A stretch of DNA of 64,000 bases, from positions 186,001 to 250,000 of the forward strand of contig CAKOGP040001870.1 in NCBI GenBank assembly GCA_933822405.4, written 5' to 3'. This DNA comes from Cylindrotheca closterium (taxonomy: Eukaryota > Bacillariophyta > Bacillariophyceae > Bacillariales > Bacillariaceae). How positions within the stretch are numbered: position 1 is the first letter of the stretch; each line of letters opens with the position of its first letter. The notes beneath the pieces were generated by a model. The model was not told the origin of the DNA. It did no database searches and saw only the letters and a list, made by a program, of their open reading frames with translations. Of this stretch, positions 39,201 through 50,435 are shown piece by piece. The position numbers and the translations under genes were made by a program.

Positions 39201-39707
39201 TCATCCCAATTGGCTCGTGTCTGGTACAATCTTGATTGGAAGTCCCATCCCTTGACAGGCAATCTCGACTTGATCCAATGGTGTAGGCGTTGGAACGGGT
39301 TCTTGTTGCCAGTTCGGATCCTGTCGCAGCGAATTGGAAAATCCAACACAGTCTTCAATTGATTCAAATGCCAATAGTAGATCGGTTTCCGATCCTCGAG
39401 GGAATTCCATCGTGTGAATGCCTTCTTGTTCCGTTCCTGGGTTGTACATGATGACATAGACGACATCAGGACGCCGTTCATATTGCATAGCGAGTTGTAA
39501 ATAATTGTCTTCTTGCTCTTGAATGGCATTTGGCGTTTGAAACAACAAGGTGGTACTACTACCAGTAGTCTTGGCACCAGGCGACGACGAGGACGACCTC
39601 ATTCGATTTGGATTGTGCTTGGCATTCTTCTTCTGAGGCACGACCAGGAGGAAACCCTGCACCACGGAAGTCAAGAATAGCGTAAATATCAACGATATAG
39701 CCTTCAT
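39201..39707 (-). CDS. DUF3110-type plastid protein
   Basis: 168 aa, one exon, ATG at 39707. MKAISLIFTLFLTSVVQG is a signal peptide with Phe following (GFLLVVP), then a Ser/Lys-rich transit-like region to about residue 60. The remaining 100 residues resemble the short cyanobacterial/plastid DUF3110 domain: VVYVIMYNPGTEQEGIHTME, then LLAFESIEDCVGFSNSLRQD, then VEIACQGMGLPIKIVP. This domain is found in cyanobacteria and plastid-bearing eukaryotes and has no known activity. The likely location is the plastid stroma. Confidence 0.75.
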   Translation of the reverse strand: MKAISLIFTLFLTSVVQGFLLVVPQKKNAKHNPNRMRSSSSSPGAKTTGSSTTLLFQTPNAIQEQEDNYLQLAMQYERRPDVVYVIMYNPGTEQEGIHTMEFPRGSETDLLLAFESIEDCVGFSNSLRQDPNWQQEPVPTPTPLDQVEIACQGMGLPIKIVPDTSQLG

Positions 39708-41507
39708 GTTCTAAAACGTAGCACTCACAAGAAGACACTAGCTAGTCACTTCGATGCACACACAAAAACAGTATAGTAGTACTATACTAAAATTGTGGAT
39801 TGAAAGATGAGGACAGCATGCATGTTGATGACTCGGCGTTGCAAAGATCCGCATCGGATTTTCATTCAATTGGATCGATCCACGTGGAGCGGATGCATGC
39901 CAGACGATGGCACAGAATCATCAAATATAAGAATACTCACTATCTTTGTAGATAGTAATTTCGGAAGACCCCATGACTAAGGAGATGCAGAAGTTTGAAG
40001 GCTTGAAACGGCTTTACTATGGACGAGAAGACAACGCAGTTTGTTAAGAAGTTGGAGTCTCTTTAGACTACCAGATTTGCTACCTCTGAGCAACTTTCCG
40101 CCAAACGATGACGTCAAAGACCATTACCACACTCGAACCACGAAAATTTCAACTGACGATGCCACAGAGGATACCACGAATGTCATGGACTTCTCAGGAC
40201 AACAATGGGCAGGAAACTTCTGATGGATCTTCAGAAAGAAAGATCCAACTTTCGCCCAACGAAGTCATCCTAGTTAACGGATCCATGCAAGTCAAGAAAT
40301 CTCACCACGTATAGCCATTTCAGGTCGAAACGCTGAATGGAGAGCTTTCGTGGGTGATGACAACGGGAATGTTATAAATACTATTATTTGGCAAGACATT
40401 TGACGACTTGCCTTCGAAGGTGAATCGTTCGCGGTCGATTGTCAATCAGAGGAGTGCTGAGTCAAGAAGGACGTTTGAAAGAACAACATTTAGGCTGCGC
40501 AAATGGGAACTGCGATATCGAAAGCAAGTCTTGAGACACCTTGATCAAACCACGCTGGAGCGCGAGAAAGCAACTCCAGTGCTCCTTGCGTATCCTTTTG
40601 TCATACCAATTTGCAACAGATTTTGCAAAGCGGCAGGTCCTGGAGAAGACTAGCAATTGTGATCGCCTTTTGTCCAAGGTACAAACAGAATATTTACCTG
40701 GAACCGAGCGAAAAAGAACAGACTGCTATGGTCTCGCAGTGATGGCATATCATTTCTGGTTACGAAGCCCATCAATCCATGCAGAATTATTCAACATGGC
40801 TCGCGCAAATTGCTACGAAAGGGCTTCTTTGCTTGTCAACAAAGACTTCATCCTTTTGTCGAGGCATCCGCAAGGGCCTGAGGATGGATTTGTCAAATAA
40901 GGATGAAATCAAGTCTGATGTACAAAGATGTACAACGTGATTGTCAGTTTGAAGCGACGTACCGAGCAAAGGAGCTCGCATTCGACTGGGAGTTGAGTCT
41001 GAGCTATTGCTTTAAACAAGCCGTATACAGCCATTTGGAGAGCAGGAATTTTTTATGGACAGTCGATAGGCGACTGACTTGCACTCGTTATAAGAATCCA
41101 GTTTGAGGATCAGTAGAATGCTCGGGGCAAACTATAGTCCAAGCACGGAAAGCTGAAGAGGAAATGTCATTTTGCAGTCAAATTGAGTGCCGAGATTGAT
41201 CGGAAGGCAAAGTTTCGCACCCGTGTTATTAGTTGGGCCGTGGAGTCTTCATCGGGTTATTGCGACTTGGACAAATCGCAACGTTACTGGCGTCGGCGTA
41301 TGCTTCCAAGTCGAACGACGCAGCTTTTCAGCCTTAGAAATAAGAAGTAGAGGGTACTACCTATGCAGAAACTTCATTAGGAAACCAGTAAATTATAGGT
41401 AGGTAAATTATAGGTAAATTGTAACTTCTTCGATGTGCTCTCTTCCTCTTGAATCGTCAAAATCACCGGGACAATCTTAACTTTCCCTATTCTTGATAAT
41501 GAATGTG
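39708..41507. other. 1.8-kb anonymous region
   Basis: Several plus-strand frames of 60-120 codons follow one another in different frames between 40041 and 41402, for example about 40408-40653 and 40541-40900. They have a protein-like mix of residues but no motif I recognise and no consistent splice sites. It could be a decayed gene or mobile element, or chance. A short direct repeat (GTAAATTATAGGTA) occurs near 41388-41418. Confidence 0.3.
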
Positions 41508-42566
41508 TCATTCTCTTCTCGACCATTCAAATTGGTAGAGGTATATCCCTTCCTCCTGATCATTCTCACAATTTGTTGTTTTGTCATCATCCTCTGGATG
41601 CAATTGGGTATATTGCAATCCTACCTTGCGGGCCTGGTCGAATACGACGTCCAAATCCACTTCATTGCCTTCGCGTCGGGCACAATGGGCCATGAGAAAG
41701 ATTCCATGCTTGGGATGGAGCAAGGTTTGAACCGTCTCAAAGAGTGGTTGAATGACTTGGGTGACATAGATGAGATCCGATCCAATAATGACATCGAAAT
41801 GGTAGGAAGCATTGGGGTCATTTGTATTGTTATGATGGTTCATCGAATGGTGGAAGCACGGTCTGTTGACAAAAGCCTTGGCGTGATCCTTGCCCCAAAT
41901 CAGTTGATGACACGACAAATCACTTGCGTTGTTATTTTGCACTAACTTGGCATTCAATTCCAAATTGTGCTGAACGTTCGATCTCAGTTGGGCCAAGACA
42001 TCGGTATCCCCATCCGTCAAGACGACTTGCTGCCGAAAGACGCGAGAATCATCATTTTTCTGCTCTTGTTGTTCTTGTTCTTGGTAGGAAGAAGCATTCG
42101 CTAGCAAATGCATCAAAATTCCCGAACGTCCCAATCCAGAACCCACTTCTAAAATACGACAGGGCTTATCAGTATCATTGTCGTCATCATCACCATGACG
42201 CAATCGACCAATCTCTCCATAGTGTTCCACCAAATAGTCGCAGAGAAATTCGGAAGATTGCCAGAGCGTAAGGCCCGTCGAGGTCCAAATGGCTTCGGAT
42301 TCGGAGGGAAAGCCCATTAATTCCAAATTGATAATGGGAGTAGCGTCATCATTTTGGGAGGGAACTTGGTAGGAAGAATGATAGGTATCGGTGGGAATCA
42401 GTGGAGGCTCCTCGTCTTCTTCCTCGTCTTCGTCGTCATCATCATAGTTTTCTTTGGAACCCTTCTCCCATCGAATCCAAGCATCGTACCACTTTGTTTC
42501 CTTATGATGCTGTGATAGAGTTGGCGGTTTGTCGTCTCGCGAGTCGGACTGCTCTTGCTTGGACAT
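41508..42566 (-). CDS. METTL21-type (PF10294) protein lysine methyltransferase-like
   Basis: 352 aa, one exon, ATG at 42566. After an acidic run (DDDDEDEEEDEEPP), the seven-beta-strand methyltransferase core starts with the family's WTSTGLTLWQSSEFLCDYL, then SAM motif I ILEVGSGLGRSGI, an acidic motif II region (VVLTDGDTDVL), and VIIGSDLIYV, which fits the D/N-x-x-Y post-motif used by METTL21-group enzymes. The close IFLMAHCARREGNEVDL also matches. These enzymes trimethylate lysines of chaperones, elongation factors and other non-histone proteins in the cytosol. The target here is unknown. A Gln/Glu insertion (QEQEQQEQK) lies between motifs I and II. Confidence 0.85.
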   Translation of the reverse strand: MSKQEQSDSRDDKPPTLSQHHKETKWYDAWIRWEKGSKENYDDDDEDEEEDEEPPLIPTDTYHSSYQVPSQNDDATPIINLELMGFPSESEAIWTSTGLTLWQSSEFLCDYLVEHYGEIGRLRHGDDDDNDTDKPCRILEVGSGLGRSGILMHLLANASSYQEQEQQEQKNDDSRVFRQQVVLTDGDTDVLAQLRSNVQHNLELNAKLVQNNNASDLSCHQLIWGKDHAKAFVNRPCFHHSMNHHNNTNDPNASYHFDVIIGSDLIYVTQVIQPLFETVQTLLHPKHGIFLMAHCARREGNEVDLDVVFDQARKVGLQYTQLHPEDDDKTTNCENDQEEGIYLYQFEWSRRE

Positions 42567-43231
42567 TACTTGTAGACCTTGTGCAGATTGTAGATCTTAG
42601 TTCTTTGGTTCCTGGCCGAGTGAATGACGTAGGTTGCGATGTTCGAATTTGATGAAAAAATGAGGGTTTTGAATGTGATACGTCTGGTGTGCGTCCGTCA
42701 GGATAGGTTTTCTGAGAGCCGTTATTATACAAGGCGGGAAAACATAGAACGGCAATATCTACCGCGATTTACCGTAGCAAAACAATCACACACAGCATGT
42801 ATCCGTTACACCAGTCAGTCAGACAATATATAATAACTCCCTCCGCAGGCCAGCTTACACGCACCGTCACTGAAAATGCATGGCTATGAGAAAAAAGTGA
42901 AGTTCAACCACCACACAGACCCTAACGTTTGTGAGAAAGTCAGGATACAAAGAAATACGCTACTTATAGCAGCAACAGCACCAACGCCAACAACAGAACA
43001 AGCTACCTCGAAATACAGACATTGAGACCTTCACCTCAATCGTATTCCTACCCAAACTGTATCCTCCTTCCTGAAATTGAGATTCACATCTAGTCTCTCT
43101 TATCAGGCCAACTCTCCTTCCGAGTACCTCACTAGCAGCTACTCTATTTCTATTTGAGCCATCCATCCATATCATTGTCATCTTCTACAGCTAACTTGTT
43201 ATCAAATCCTACACTCATCGTCATCAACATC
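42567..43231. other. divergent promoter region
   Basis: Between the methyltransferase and the coiled-coil protein gene. CA-rich and CT-rich leader sequence precedes 43232. No gene seen. Confidence 0.45.
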
Positions 43232-44434
43232 ATGTCTGAAGCTGCTGATGCCAGAGCCGCCGCCGCGGAATCTCGGAAGTCGAGATTGCAAATTTTGCGA
43301 GAACGTCAAAAGAAACTTCGTGAAAGCTACAAGGTTCAAATCGACATGTCTCGTCGTAACTTAGATGGTGATGAAAGTGGTGGGAGATTATCACCGATGC
43401 CGGCTGTTTCCGAAGCAAAGGACTCTGCAGCAACAGAACCAGCAAAGACAGCAGACCCAGGAGCCAAACCGGAAGGCGCAGTAGATTCGACAGCGGCCCC
43501 TGTCACTCCTAGTACAGCCGTGAGACCTACAATACCTACAACGCCCAATACGGCTCGATTGGTTCAAACACAGACCGAAAATGAGGAATTGAAACGTCAA
43601 ATTGTGGCTCTCAAGGCGGACCGTGAACTCTTATTGGAACGACAAATGGAACGTTTTGCATCCGCTTCGGAACAGCTCAACGAAATGGAGATTCTGCTAG
43701 AAGATTATCGTTCCATTGCCGAAGAGGCCGAAGAGAACAATGCCGTTCTCAAGGCACAACTTTCTCTCATGACATCCGAACAGGCCAATTGGAAAAAGGC
43801 AGAATCTGAATTGAAAGATCGGGTCCAACAGCAACAAGACCGTTTGGATTCCTCAGTGCAAGCCATGAACGACTTGGAAAAGGCCCTCAACAAGGCCCAA
43901 GATGATTTGCAAATGTCGGATCAACATAAGATGAATTTGGAACATCAGTTGCGCAGTGTGGCGTCCACCAATGCACAAATATTTCAAGGACAAGTTCATG
44001 GTGGAGCCACCTATTTTCCACCACCACAACAGACGGTATATTATCCAGTGCCTGGGGATGGTGGCGCCGGCAGGGGCAGCAACCGACTCCCCAAAAAGCC
44101 GTTTGTGGGTGGTGGTGGACCAGGCATGCCGCCCCAACGTCGCGGCAGTCACAATACTGGTCCTGGCGGTGGTGGACCACCTCAACGCCGGGGATCCTAC
44201 AACAAGCAGGGTGGCAACAATCCAGGCGGCGGCCCCCACTTTGCAGGCAATGTTGCTGGTGGCCCTCCCAGTAGCTTTCATCCCAATGCTGGTATTGGAG
44301 CTGCTGGCGGTGGTCTTCCCAACTTTAATCCCAGTGCTCCCAACTTTAATCCAAATGCCGCCAACTTTACGCCTCAGAGCCCCAATCCGGGCGGCGATTA
44401 CAACAATCAGGGCAGCAAGAAAAAGAGGCGTTAG
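43232..44434 (+). CDS. coiled-coil protein with Gly/Pro/Asn-rich low-complexity tail
   Basis: 400 aa from the ATG at 43232 (the frame is open to a non-ATG start at 43154). The head is basic and helical (SRKSRLQILRERQKKLRESY), then a Pro/Thr/Ala linker. About residues 120-245 form a long coiled coil rich in Glu, Gln, Leu and Lys. The last 150 residues are disordered: two PQRRGS boxes within poly-Gly (PPQRRGSHNTGPGGGGPPQR) and the repeat NFNPSAP / NFNPNAA / NFTPQSP, ending in SKKKRR, a possible nuclear signal. RGG-like and Asn-rich tails occur in RNA-binding and condensate-forming proteins. No RNA-binding fold is present. Function unknown. Confidence 0.6.
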   Translation: MSEAADARAAAAESRKSRLQILRERQKKLRESYKVQIDMSRRNLDGDESGGRLSPMPAVSEAKDSAATEPAKTADPGAKPEGAVDSTAAPVTPSTAVRPTIPTTPNTARLVQTQTENEELKRQIVALKADRELLLERQMERFASASEQLNEMEILLEDYRSIAEEAEENNAVLKAQLSLMTSEQANWKKAESELKDRVQQQQDRLDSSVQAMNDLEKALNKAQDDLQMSDQHKMNLEHQLRSVASTNAQIFQGQVHGGATYFPPPQQTVYYPVPGDGGAGRGSNRLPKKPFVGGGGPGMPPQRRGSHNTGPGGGGPPQRRGSYNKQGGNNPGGGPHFAGNVAGGPPSSFHPNAGIGAAGGGLPNFNPSAPNFNPNAANFTPQSPNPGGDYNNQGSKKKRR

Positions 44435-45180
44435 GCATATATCTCCATTCACACACTTTTCCAGCGCCATTTCAAAAGAGAAGTGCAACAACATTCTCAT
44501 TGTTTCATTGCTTGAGCAAAAGAAGAAAAAAACGTGCATATCGCTTCTGGTGCTACTTGTGCACAAGGTCAAAGGCCCTTTTTTGAATGATGATTCAACA
44601 ATTTACGTCAACAGAATCACTCACTCACTTACTCACTTATCGCTGTTGTTGGAAGTAACAAAATTATTTTGTTGACGATGACGACGACGACGGAATAAGT
44701 GTTGAATGGCGGTGGACCAGCCAAACGAAGGTTGCATCGGCAGAAGCAGCTAACGAACTAATAATAAGAAGAGAACCTCGAAAGAGTATGTATCATAATA
44801 TCCACAAAAGACAGTCTACTACCTAGTGCACTTTTGTGACGAGGACACTCGGACGTATGGATTCACTCATTCGTTCAACCATTCCACTAGAAAATCCGAG
44901 AAGGAATCTATGGTATTATTTTAATGATGCTTGAGAAAAAGTTTGGGTGGGACCGGAGGACTTCATTTGCTCCCATACCCACACGGCTACCATCTAGCAA
45001 CGTTACGATGCCAATATCTGTCATGGTGAGAGGCAACGATGAGAGAAGAATAGGCTTTGAAGAAATCCACCTTTTTCAACCCAATTTTATTAAGAAGATT
45101 TTGGGCCTAAGTCAGTCCCAAAAATAGTCAGAATCCAAAATCAAAGGAGCAGACATTTTCACTCATCGCATCTTTAGATC
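44435..45180. other. spacer holding a truncated gene copy
   Basis: 3' UTR of the coiled-coil gene, then the MYND-gene fragment described at 44925-45023 together with about 80 bases of its former upstream region, then the GH2 start. No intact gene otherwise. Confidence 0.5.
44925..45023 (-). pseudogene. truncated copy of the 5' end of the MYND gene
   Basis: On the minus strand this stretch reads about 33 codons that match the start of the MYND-finger gene at 48818-50071: its start MTDIGIVTLLDGSRV corresponds to MTHICIVTLPDGSRV, and its end EVLRSHPNFFSS to EVLRSHPNFLSS. At the DNA level GAAAAAGTTTGGGTGGGACC / GAGAAAGTTTGGGTGGGACC and following bases agree well, and similarity continues upstream of the ATG (CATGGTGAGAGG, then CAACCCAATTTTATT against CAACGCAATTTTATG). 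The copy stops after about 33 codons with no relation to the rest of the gene, and part of the middle is altered. It is a broken segmental duplicate, with no function expected as a protein. Confidence 0.8.
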
Positions 45181-48100
45181 ATGATGGTAAAGTCTCTTCC
45201 ATTTGCTGGGACATTCCTTGCAGCATTCCTCCTACTTCCAATTCTAGTGCTTGGAGCTGAAGTGAATGTCCAATGCGATCCTCCCACAACATCAAGAGAT
45301 CGTGTCTCTTTCAACTACGGCTGGAAATTCAGGACGGGCCTCACCGACTGGGCTCCACCTTACGAACCAGCTCCTACCAATGTCGATCCTGGCCTGACTC
45401 CTCCCGAATCCAAGATTGATTTTGATGCTGCACAAAATTGGAAGGCGGTCCAGTTGCCGCACGATGGTCTCATTGCCAATGCTCCCAGTCGTGAGGCCTG
45501 TCCCAATGGATGTTCGGGACGATCCTTCTTGCCAAGACATGTCTTGTGGTACCGCAAGACCTTCGATTTGCCCTGTGGTTGGACTGATTCTGATTCATCC
45601 TATAAAATTTGGTTGGAGTTTGAAGGTTCCTTTCGCAATACGACCGTCTGGATCAATGAAAAACCAGTAGTGATTGGACATGAAGCGGGATACACTCCCT
45701 TTACCATTGAACTGGATCCCTTCTTGGCCAAGAACAAGAACCATAAGAATGCCGCTGCCGCTGCTCCTACTGATGCTCCTCAATTTACAGTGGCAGTCTT
45801 TGTGGATCCCGACAATGGTGACGAAGGAGGTCCTGGGCGTGGATCTGGATGGTGGTACGAAGGCGGTGGCCTCTACCGTCATGTGTGGTTGCATCGGGCC
45901 CCGAAGCAACATCGGATTGATGACCTCTTTGTCTACACCAATGACATTCAATTGGAAACTTCGGAAAAGGCACTCTGGGCTACTTTACATGGAAACATGA
46001 CCTTGGTCTTGGAGGACAATGATGATGACAACGTCATGGACCAAGACAACCAAGTGTTAAAGCTCCAAGAAGACTATTGCGTCGACATTTCCATTGCCAA
46101 CAATGAGGGAGTTCCACTGGACAAGTATGAAGCAGAAGCTTCCGTACAACTACACTCGGATGGACCGACCAAAAAAACGTCTTCTTCTTCTTCCTCCTAC
46201 TCCTATCAATATCAAGTCAAGCTAATCTTTCCTCAACTCTGGACGACTGCTCGGCCTTATTTGTATCATGTGCAAGTATTTTTGCGGGATTGTGGTACTG
46301 GAGCCGAATTGGATTCCGTCTCGACCTATCACGGAATTCGGACCATTGCCTACACCGCTAATCAAGGTTTCTACTTGAACAATCAGGCATTCAAGATTCG
46401 TGGATTCTGTGACCACAATACCTTTGGAGTGGTTGGTACGTGGTATATTTTTGCCTTGCTTTTGTGTTTGACGCTGCCTTGGTCTTGTGATTGATGGCTT
46501 TATTCTTACACCATTGTGCTCTATCATTTCTCTACCTAGGCATGGCGGTACCCGATCGTATCAACCTCTTTCGAGCCCAAGCTTCTCGGAGTATCGGTGG
46601 CAACGCCCGACGTACTTCTCACAACCCACCCGATCCGACTCTGTTGGACTTGTACGATCGATTGGGCATGGTGGTTTTGAATGAGAATCGGCTCTTTGCG
46701 AATAAAACGAAATATGTCGAAAACATGAAGGCACTCGTCAAGAGGGATCGGAACCATCCGAGTGTCATTCTGTGGAGTTTCTGCAATGAACTTGGCTGTC
46801 AAGGACAACACGAGGTGGCTGGTCCAGCCTTTCAGGAGGTGGTGGATACCTATGATGGAACTCGGCCTACTTTGGCCAATATGATGAAATATGGAGGCAT
46901 CTTATCCGACACGGTCGATGTCCAAGGATTCTCTCATAGGCCTCGGGAAACTTTGGACGACTGTCATGCCAACCTGCCAGAGAAACCCATTATGCAGTCT
47001 GAATGCTGCTCATGCAATACTATGCGCGGAGAAGATGCTGGATGCGAAACGACCTATGATAATCCGGTACGTGGTGCAGTGCTTCGACTATGACTAGCTG
47101 GGTGTTGTTATCATTGATTCATTCATTCCTCTAACACAATTTTCTTCACTCCCTCCTATTTAGCATTATGCCTGTGATCAAGGAGCTTTCAATGCCCGCT
47201 GCTTGGAACAAACCGTCAATGCTTCAGACGGGGTGGCATATGCGGCGGGAACCTTTGTCTGGACACTTTTTGACTATTATGGTGAACCCCCTTCGGCCGG
47301 AAAGACAGTGTCGAGTACCTATGGCCAATTCGATTTGATGGGATTTGAAAAGCCAGCCGCATTTTGGTTCCGCAGTCAATGGCTTTTGAATGTGACGGAT
47401 GGTCGTCCCGACAAGACTTTTGAAACCATGGGCAAGTACGAAGTCAAGCTGGTGGAATCGTGGGAGTCTCCCGACAGTTGGGACCGCACCAAGGGCAATA
47501 CGACGAGAACCATTCATGCCTACTCGAATGCGCCATTCATCGAGTTGTTTGTCAACAATGCTTCCCAAGGAATACTGCCCGTTGCGACCATGGTTCGAGG
47601 TGAAGGATCGTATGCGGAATTCGAAGACGTGGAATGGAAGGCTGGTTCTCTTGCAGCCGTTGCTCGGATGGAAGAAGATGGCGACGCTGTCGCTTCCACA
47701 GAAGTCATGACTTGTGGCCCGCCAGTCGCTCTGAAACTGAGTATCGATTGCCCTTCGCCTCACACTGGAACAGGAAGCGCTCTCTTTTTGGATGGCCAAG
47801 ATGCGGCACTGATCCGGGCCTCCATCGTCGATGCAACTGGCCAGGTGGTACACATGGCCAATAGTCAAAATGTTTCCTTCGCCATTGTGAGCGGACCAGG
47901 AGAGATCCAAGGAAGTGGAAGCGGCAATCCAAAATCATACGAGGCCAACAATGCTCCGTGGCACATTGCATACCATGGATTGGTCCGGGCGGTGGTCCGC
48001 GTGACATCTGGTGCTGGTCTGTCGGAATATGAAAAGGCCATGCTGCAAGCCATTGATGGTCCATCGGGATTGACCTTGGATGGTACTGCTGAGGATATTG

Positions 48101-48294
48101 TATTGGAGGCTAGTTCACCTGGGCTGGAAACGGTCCGCTTGACCATTCCTACCAGCACTAGTCCAAAGGACTCGGTGTTACAAGTTGCCCAAGCTGGAGC
48201 TGGAAAGGCGGTAGACTTTTTTCGATCCGAGGAGGAGGAGGAGTATGGTATTATTGAGGACGATGGCGGTGAGGTTGGATTTGAAATTGCTTAG
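45181..48294 (+). CDS. secreted GH2 glycoside hydrolase (beta-galactosidase/glucuronidase type)
   Basis: Exons 45181-46435, 46540-47066 and 47164-48294 (introns of 104 and 97 bp, both with GTACGT donors; phases 1 and 0) give 970 aa. The start ATGATG has a signal peptide: MMVKSLPFAGTFLAAFLLLP, ending VLGAE. The family order is visible: sugar-binding jelly roll (VSFNYGWKFRTG, QLPHDGLIANA, VLWYRKTFDLP, LEFEGSFRNTTVWIN), an immunoglobulin-like part ending STYHGIRTI, and the TIM barrel (AFKIRGFCDHNTFGVVG, MAVPDRINLFRAQA, NRNHPSV-like). The catalytic acid/base is expected at Glu502 (LWSFCNELG) and the nucleophile at Glu573 (IMQSECCSC). The C-terminus carries further Ig-like segments. The sugar cleaved is not certain. 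Secretion suggests use of external or cell-wall polysaccharides. Confidence 0.9.
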
Positions 48295-48817
48295 TAAAAC
48301 AACGAAGAAAGTTGCGTTGCTGTCGTAGCTGGGAAGGCAAACTATAGATTCATTCTTGAAGAAATCAAAATGATTTTAGAAGGCAAGCAATAGCTGTTGT
48401 AATCCTAGAACAGTATGACTAGGCTGTTGCTATCGGTACAGTGATTGATGGATGGAAAGAATGGAAATACACTTCTACTTCTCTATTAGTTGGTTACAGT
48501 AAACGGTTCTATGCTATATACAGTCGAATGTCGCACATTAGCCGAGCGGCTAAAATATAGTACAGCACGACTTGGATCATGAGGTCGAATGTGTTCAGTA
48601 TGAGGCTTTGCTTTTGGAGGTGTGTCTATTCAGCATGAATGGCGGCATTGGCCCATAATTCCTTGGGCATTGGTACCTCGACACACTCAATAAGTTCGCA
48701 ATTAGCGAAAATTACCAAGAACAAGCAGGTGTTGCCACTCTTTGACGACGCCGAGGCTCTCAAAATATTGAGGCATTTCTCGCGTACTTCCTCTTGCTTT
48801 TCGTCATCATCGTACCA
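48295..48817. other. tail-to-tail spacer with a palindrome
   Basis: Contains TTAGCCGAGCGGCTAA at 48538-48553, two perfect 7-base arms around AG. No gene is seen; a short plus-strand frame at 48639-48821 has no support. Confidence 0.5.
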
Positions 48818-50071
48818 TTAAATGAGAAACCGAGGTCTCTCAGTGCCATCGATGTAGGCTTGACGACTTGCAATCTTGAAAAGAGGCGGATCATGTAGTA
48901 TCCCAGGAATCGACTCGTCCTCACGAGCTACGAAATCCACCTCGACTACCATTTCATTTGCTGTTACAGATTCAGTGATACATGCTTCTTTCATCTGGAT
49001 CAAAATGGTATCTCGGTGAGCATTGAAATAGTTATTGACAAGTCGTTCCACGGCATTTGCCTCCCTTATTGCTGATGGTGCTTCGATTGAGACACAGATT
49101 TTCTTGTGATGCGGCCGCCAATCGGCTTTTTGACACATTCTTGAACAATAGAGAGCTTTCTCGCAGCAACTACACTCTTGGAGAAGGCATTGCAAAGAGT
49201 CAGCCGAAGCCCCACAGTTGTAGCAGACATCTATTGTTAAATCTGCAATTTTGACAATGGCACTTAGTCTGTTGGATACAATTATGTCAAGGTGTTCATC
49301 AGGCCCTTCTAGAATTGCCCGCAAAGTATCGCCACAAGGTGTACCAGTCTTGAGATGCATGTGAAAATGAGGACAGGACTGGAGCTCATCAAGGAGCTTT
49401 TCAAGAGTTGGCTCGGTGGTTCTTTTATCACGAGCTGTCACTCGTGTTGAGCATCGAAGGACTTGCTCGAGAATACCCGTCTTATGTAGCTTCCGAAAAG
49501 CCGGTTTTTTGGACCAGGACAATGTCGTTGTGCCTGTATGAAAAGCGCAGGATACCATGGAAATGATGAAGTTACAAACATGATCGGATGGCACTGCGTT
49601 GGTAGTTCTTCCTTTCCGGGCAATCAAGAGAAGAGTGAAAGCTTGGAATAATTGGCTTTCAAAAGCTAGATTGACAGGCACTTGGTGCAAGAACATGCTA
49701 TCACAAGACCACAGGGCATAATTGCCAACCAAGTCCAACGTTCCTCGTTCCTCAATCCATTCTGGCTTGTCGGTGATATCTTTGATTTCGTCAATGACAA
49801 ATTCCAACCAACGCTTGATTTCAGCCTCTGGCATTTTCTCCCGAAAAAGCAATGGATCTGCCCTGAGAAAGAAGACTGTGACTGATAAAAGCTCCCTTTG
49901 TAAATATTGACGAGAATTTCTGTGCGGATTCGAACGAAGACTTGCAATTTGATCCAGGAGTGTGCTTGAGAGAAAGTTTGGGTGGGACCGGAGGACTTCA
50001 TTTACTTCTTCTTCCGTTTGTATATTCACACGGCTACCATCTGGCAAAGTTACGATGCAAATATGTGTCAT
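48818..50071 (-). CDS. MYND zinc-finger protein
   Basis: 417 aa from the ATG at 50071; a TTG at 50086 is in frame but not needed. The main body is helical with no recognised domain. Near residue 290 lies a MYND-type cysteine cluster: CYNCGASADSLQCLLQ, then ECSCCEKALYCSRMCQKADW, then RPHHKKIC, with the usual C-x2-C, C-x3-C and His/Cys end that bind two zinc ions. MYND fingers bind proline-rich peptides and are often attached to uncharacterised helical proteins in diatoms. No SET domain is seen. A broken copy of the first 33 codons and of the 5' flank lies at 44925-45023, on the other side of the GH2 gene. Confidence 0.8.
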   Translation of the reverse strand: MTHICIVTLPDGSRVNIQTEEEVNEVLRSHPNFLSSTLLDQIASLRSNPHRNSRQYLQRELLSVTVFFLRADPLLFREKMPEAEIKRWLEFVIDEIKDITDKPEWIEERGTLDLVGNYALWSCDSMFLHQVPVNLAFESQLFQAFTLLLIARKGRTTNAVPSDHVCNFIISMVSCAFHTGTTTLSWSKKPAFRKLHKTGILEQVLRCSTRVTARDKRTTEPTLEKLLDELQSCPHFHMHLKTGTPCGDTLRAILEGPDEHLDIIVSNRLSAIVKIADLTIDVCYNCGASADSLQCLLQECSCCEKALYCSRMCQKADWRPHHKKICVSIEAPSAIREANAVERLVNNYFNAHRDTILIQMKEACITESVTANEMVVEVDFVAREDESIPGILHDPPLFKIASRQAYIDGTERPRFLI

Positions 50072-50435
50072 GGTGAGAGGAAACAATACTGGCTATAGTA
50101 AGCGAAGAATATATAGGCTCGAACCTCGCAATTGCAACTTTTTCAACGCAATTTTATGTTCAATTTTGAAAAAGTGATAACACCAAATAAGCGTCTTTAG
50201 TCGGCGTAGTCAAAACCCTTTGGACTCCATCTAATCCATTTTCCCTCCAAAACGAACCAATCATGATGGTCGATTTGATTTTTCAAATCTTGCATCTCGA
50301 TCAAGTGCAAGGTGGGTGGTGTCATCTGGTCATTGGCAATACTGTACTGTATTTTGTAGTTGCACTGTTACGCTCCATTGAGAATCATTCATACTGTATA
50401 GATCCCTTTCATTTCACTAGCAATCAGTCTTCACC
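50072..50435. other. divergent promoter region
   Basis: Between the MYND gene and the gene at 50436. The part next to 50071 is the segment that also occurs, in altered form, upstream of the fragment at 44925-45023. No gene seen. Confidence 0.5.

Noticed and set aside
48538..48575. tRNA-like GCCGAGCGGCTAA resembling a Leu/Ser tRNA D-arm
   Set aside because: No acceptor stem, anticodon loop or TTCGA T-arm at the right distances; it is simply a palindrome.
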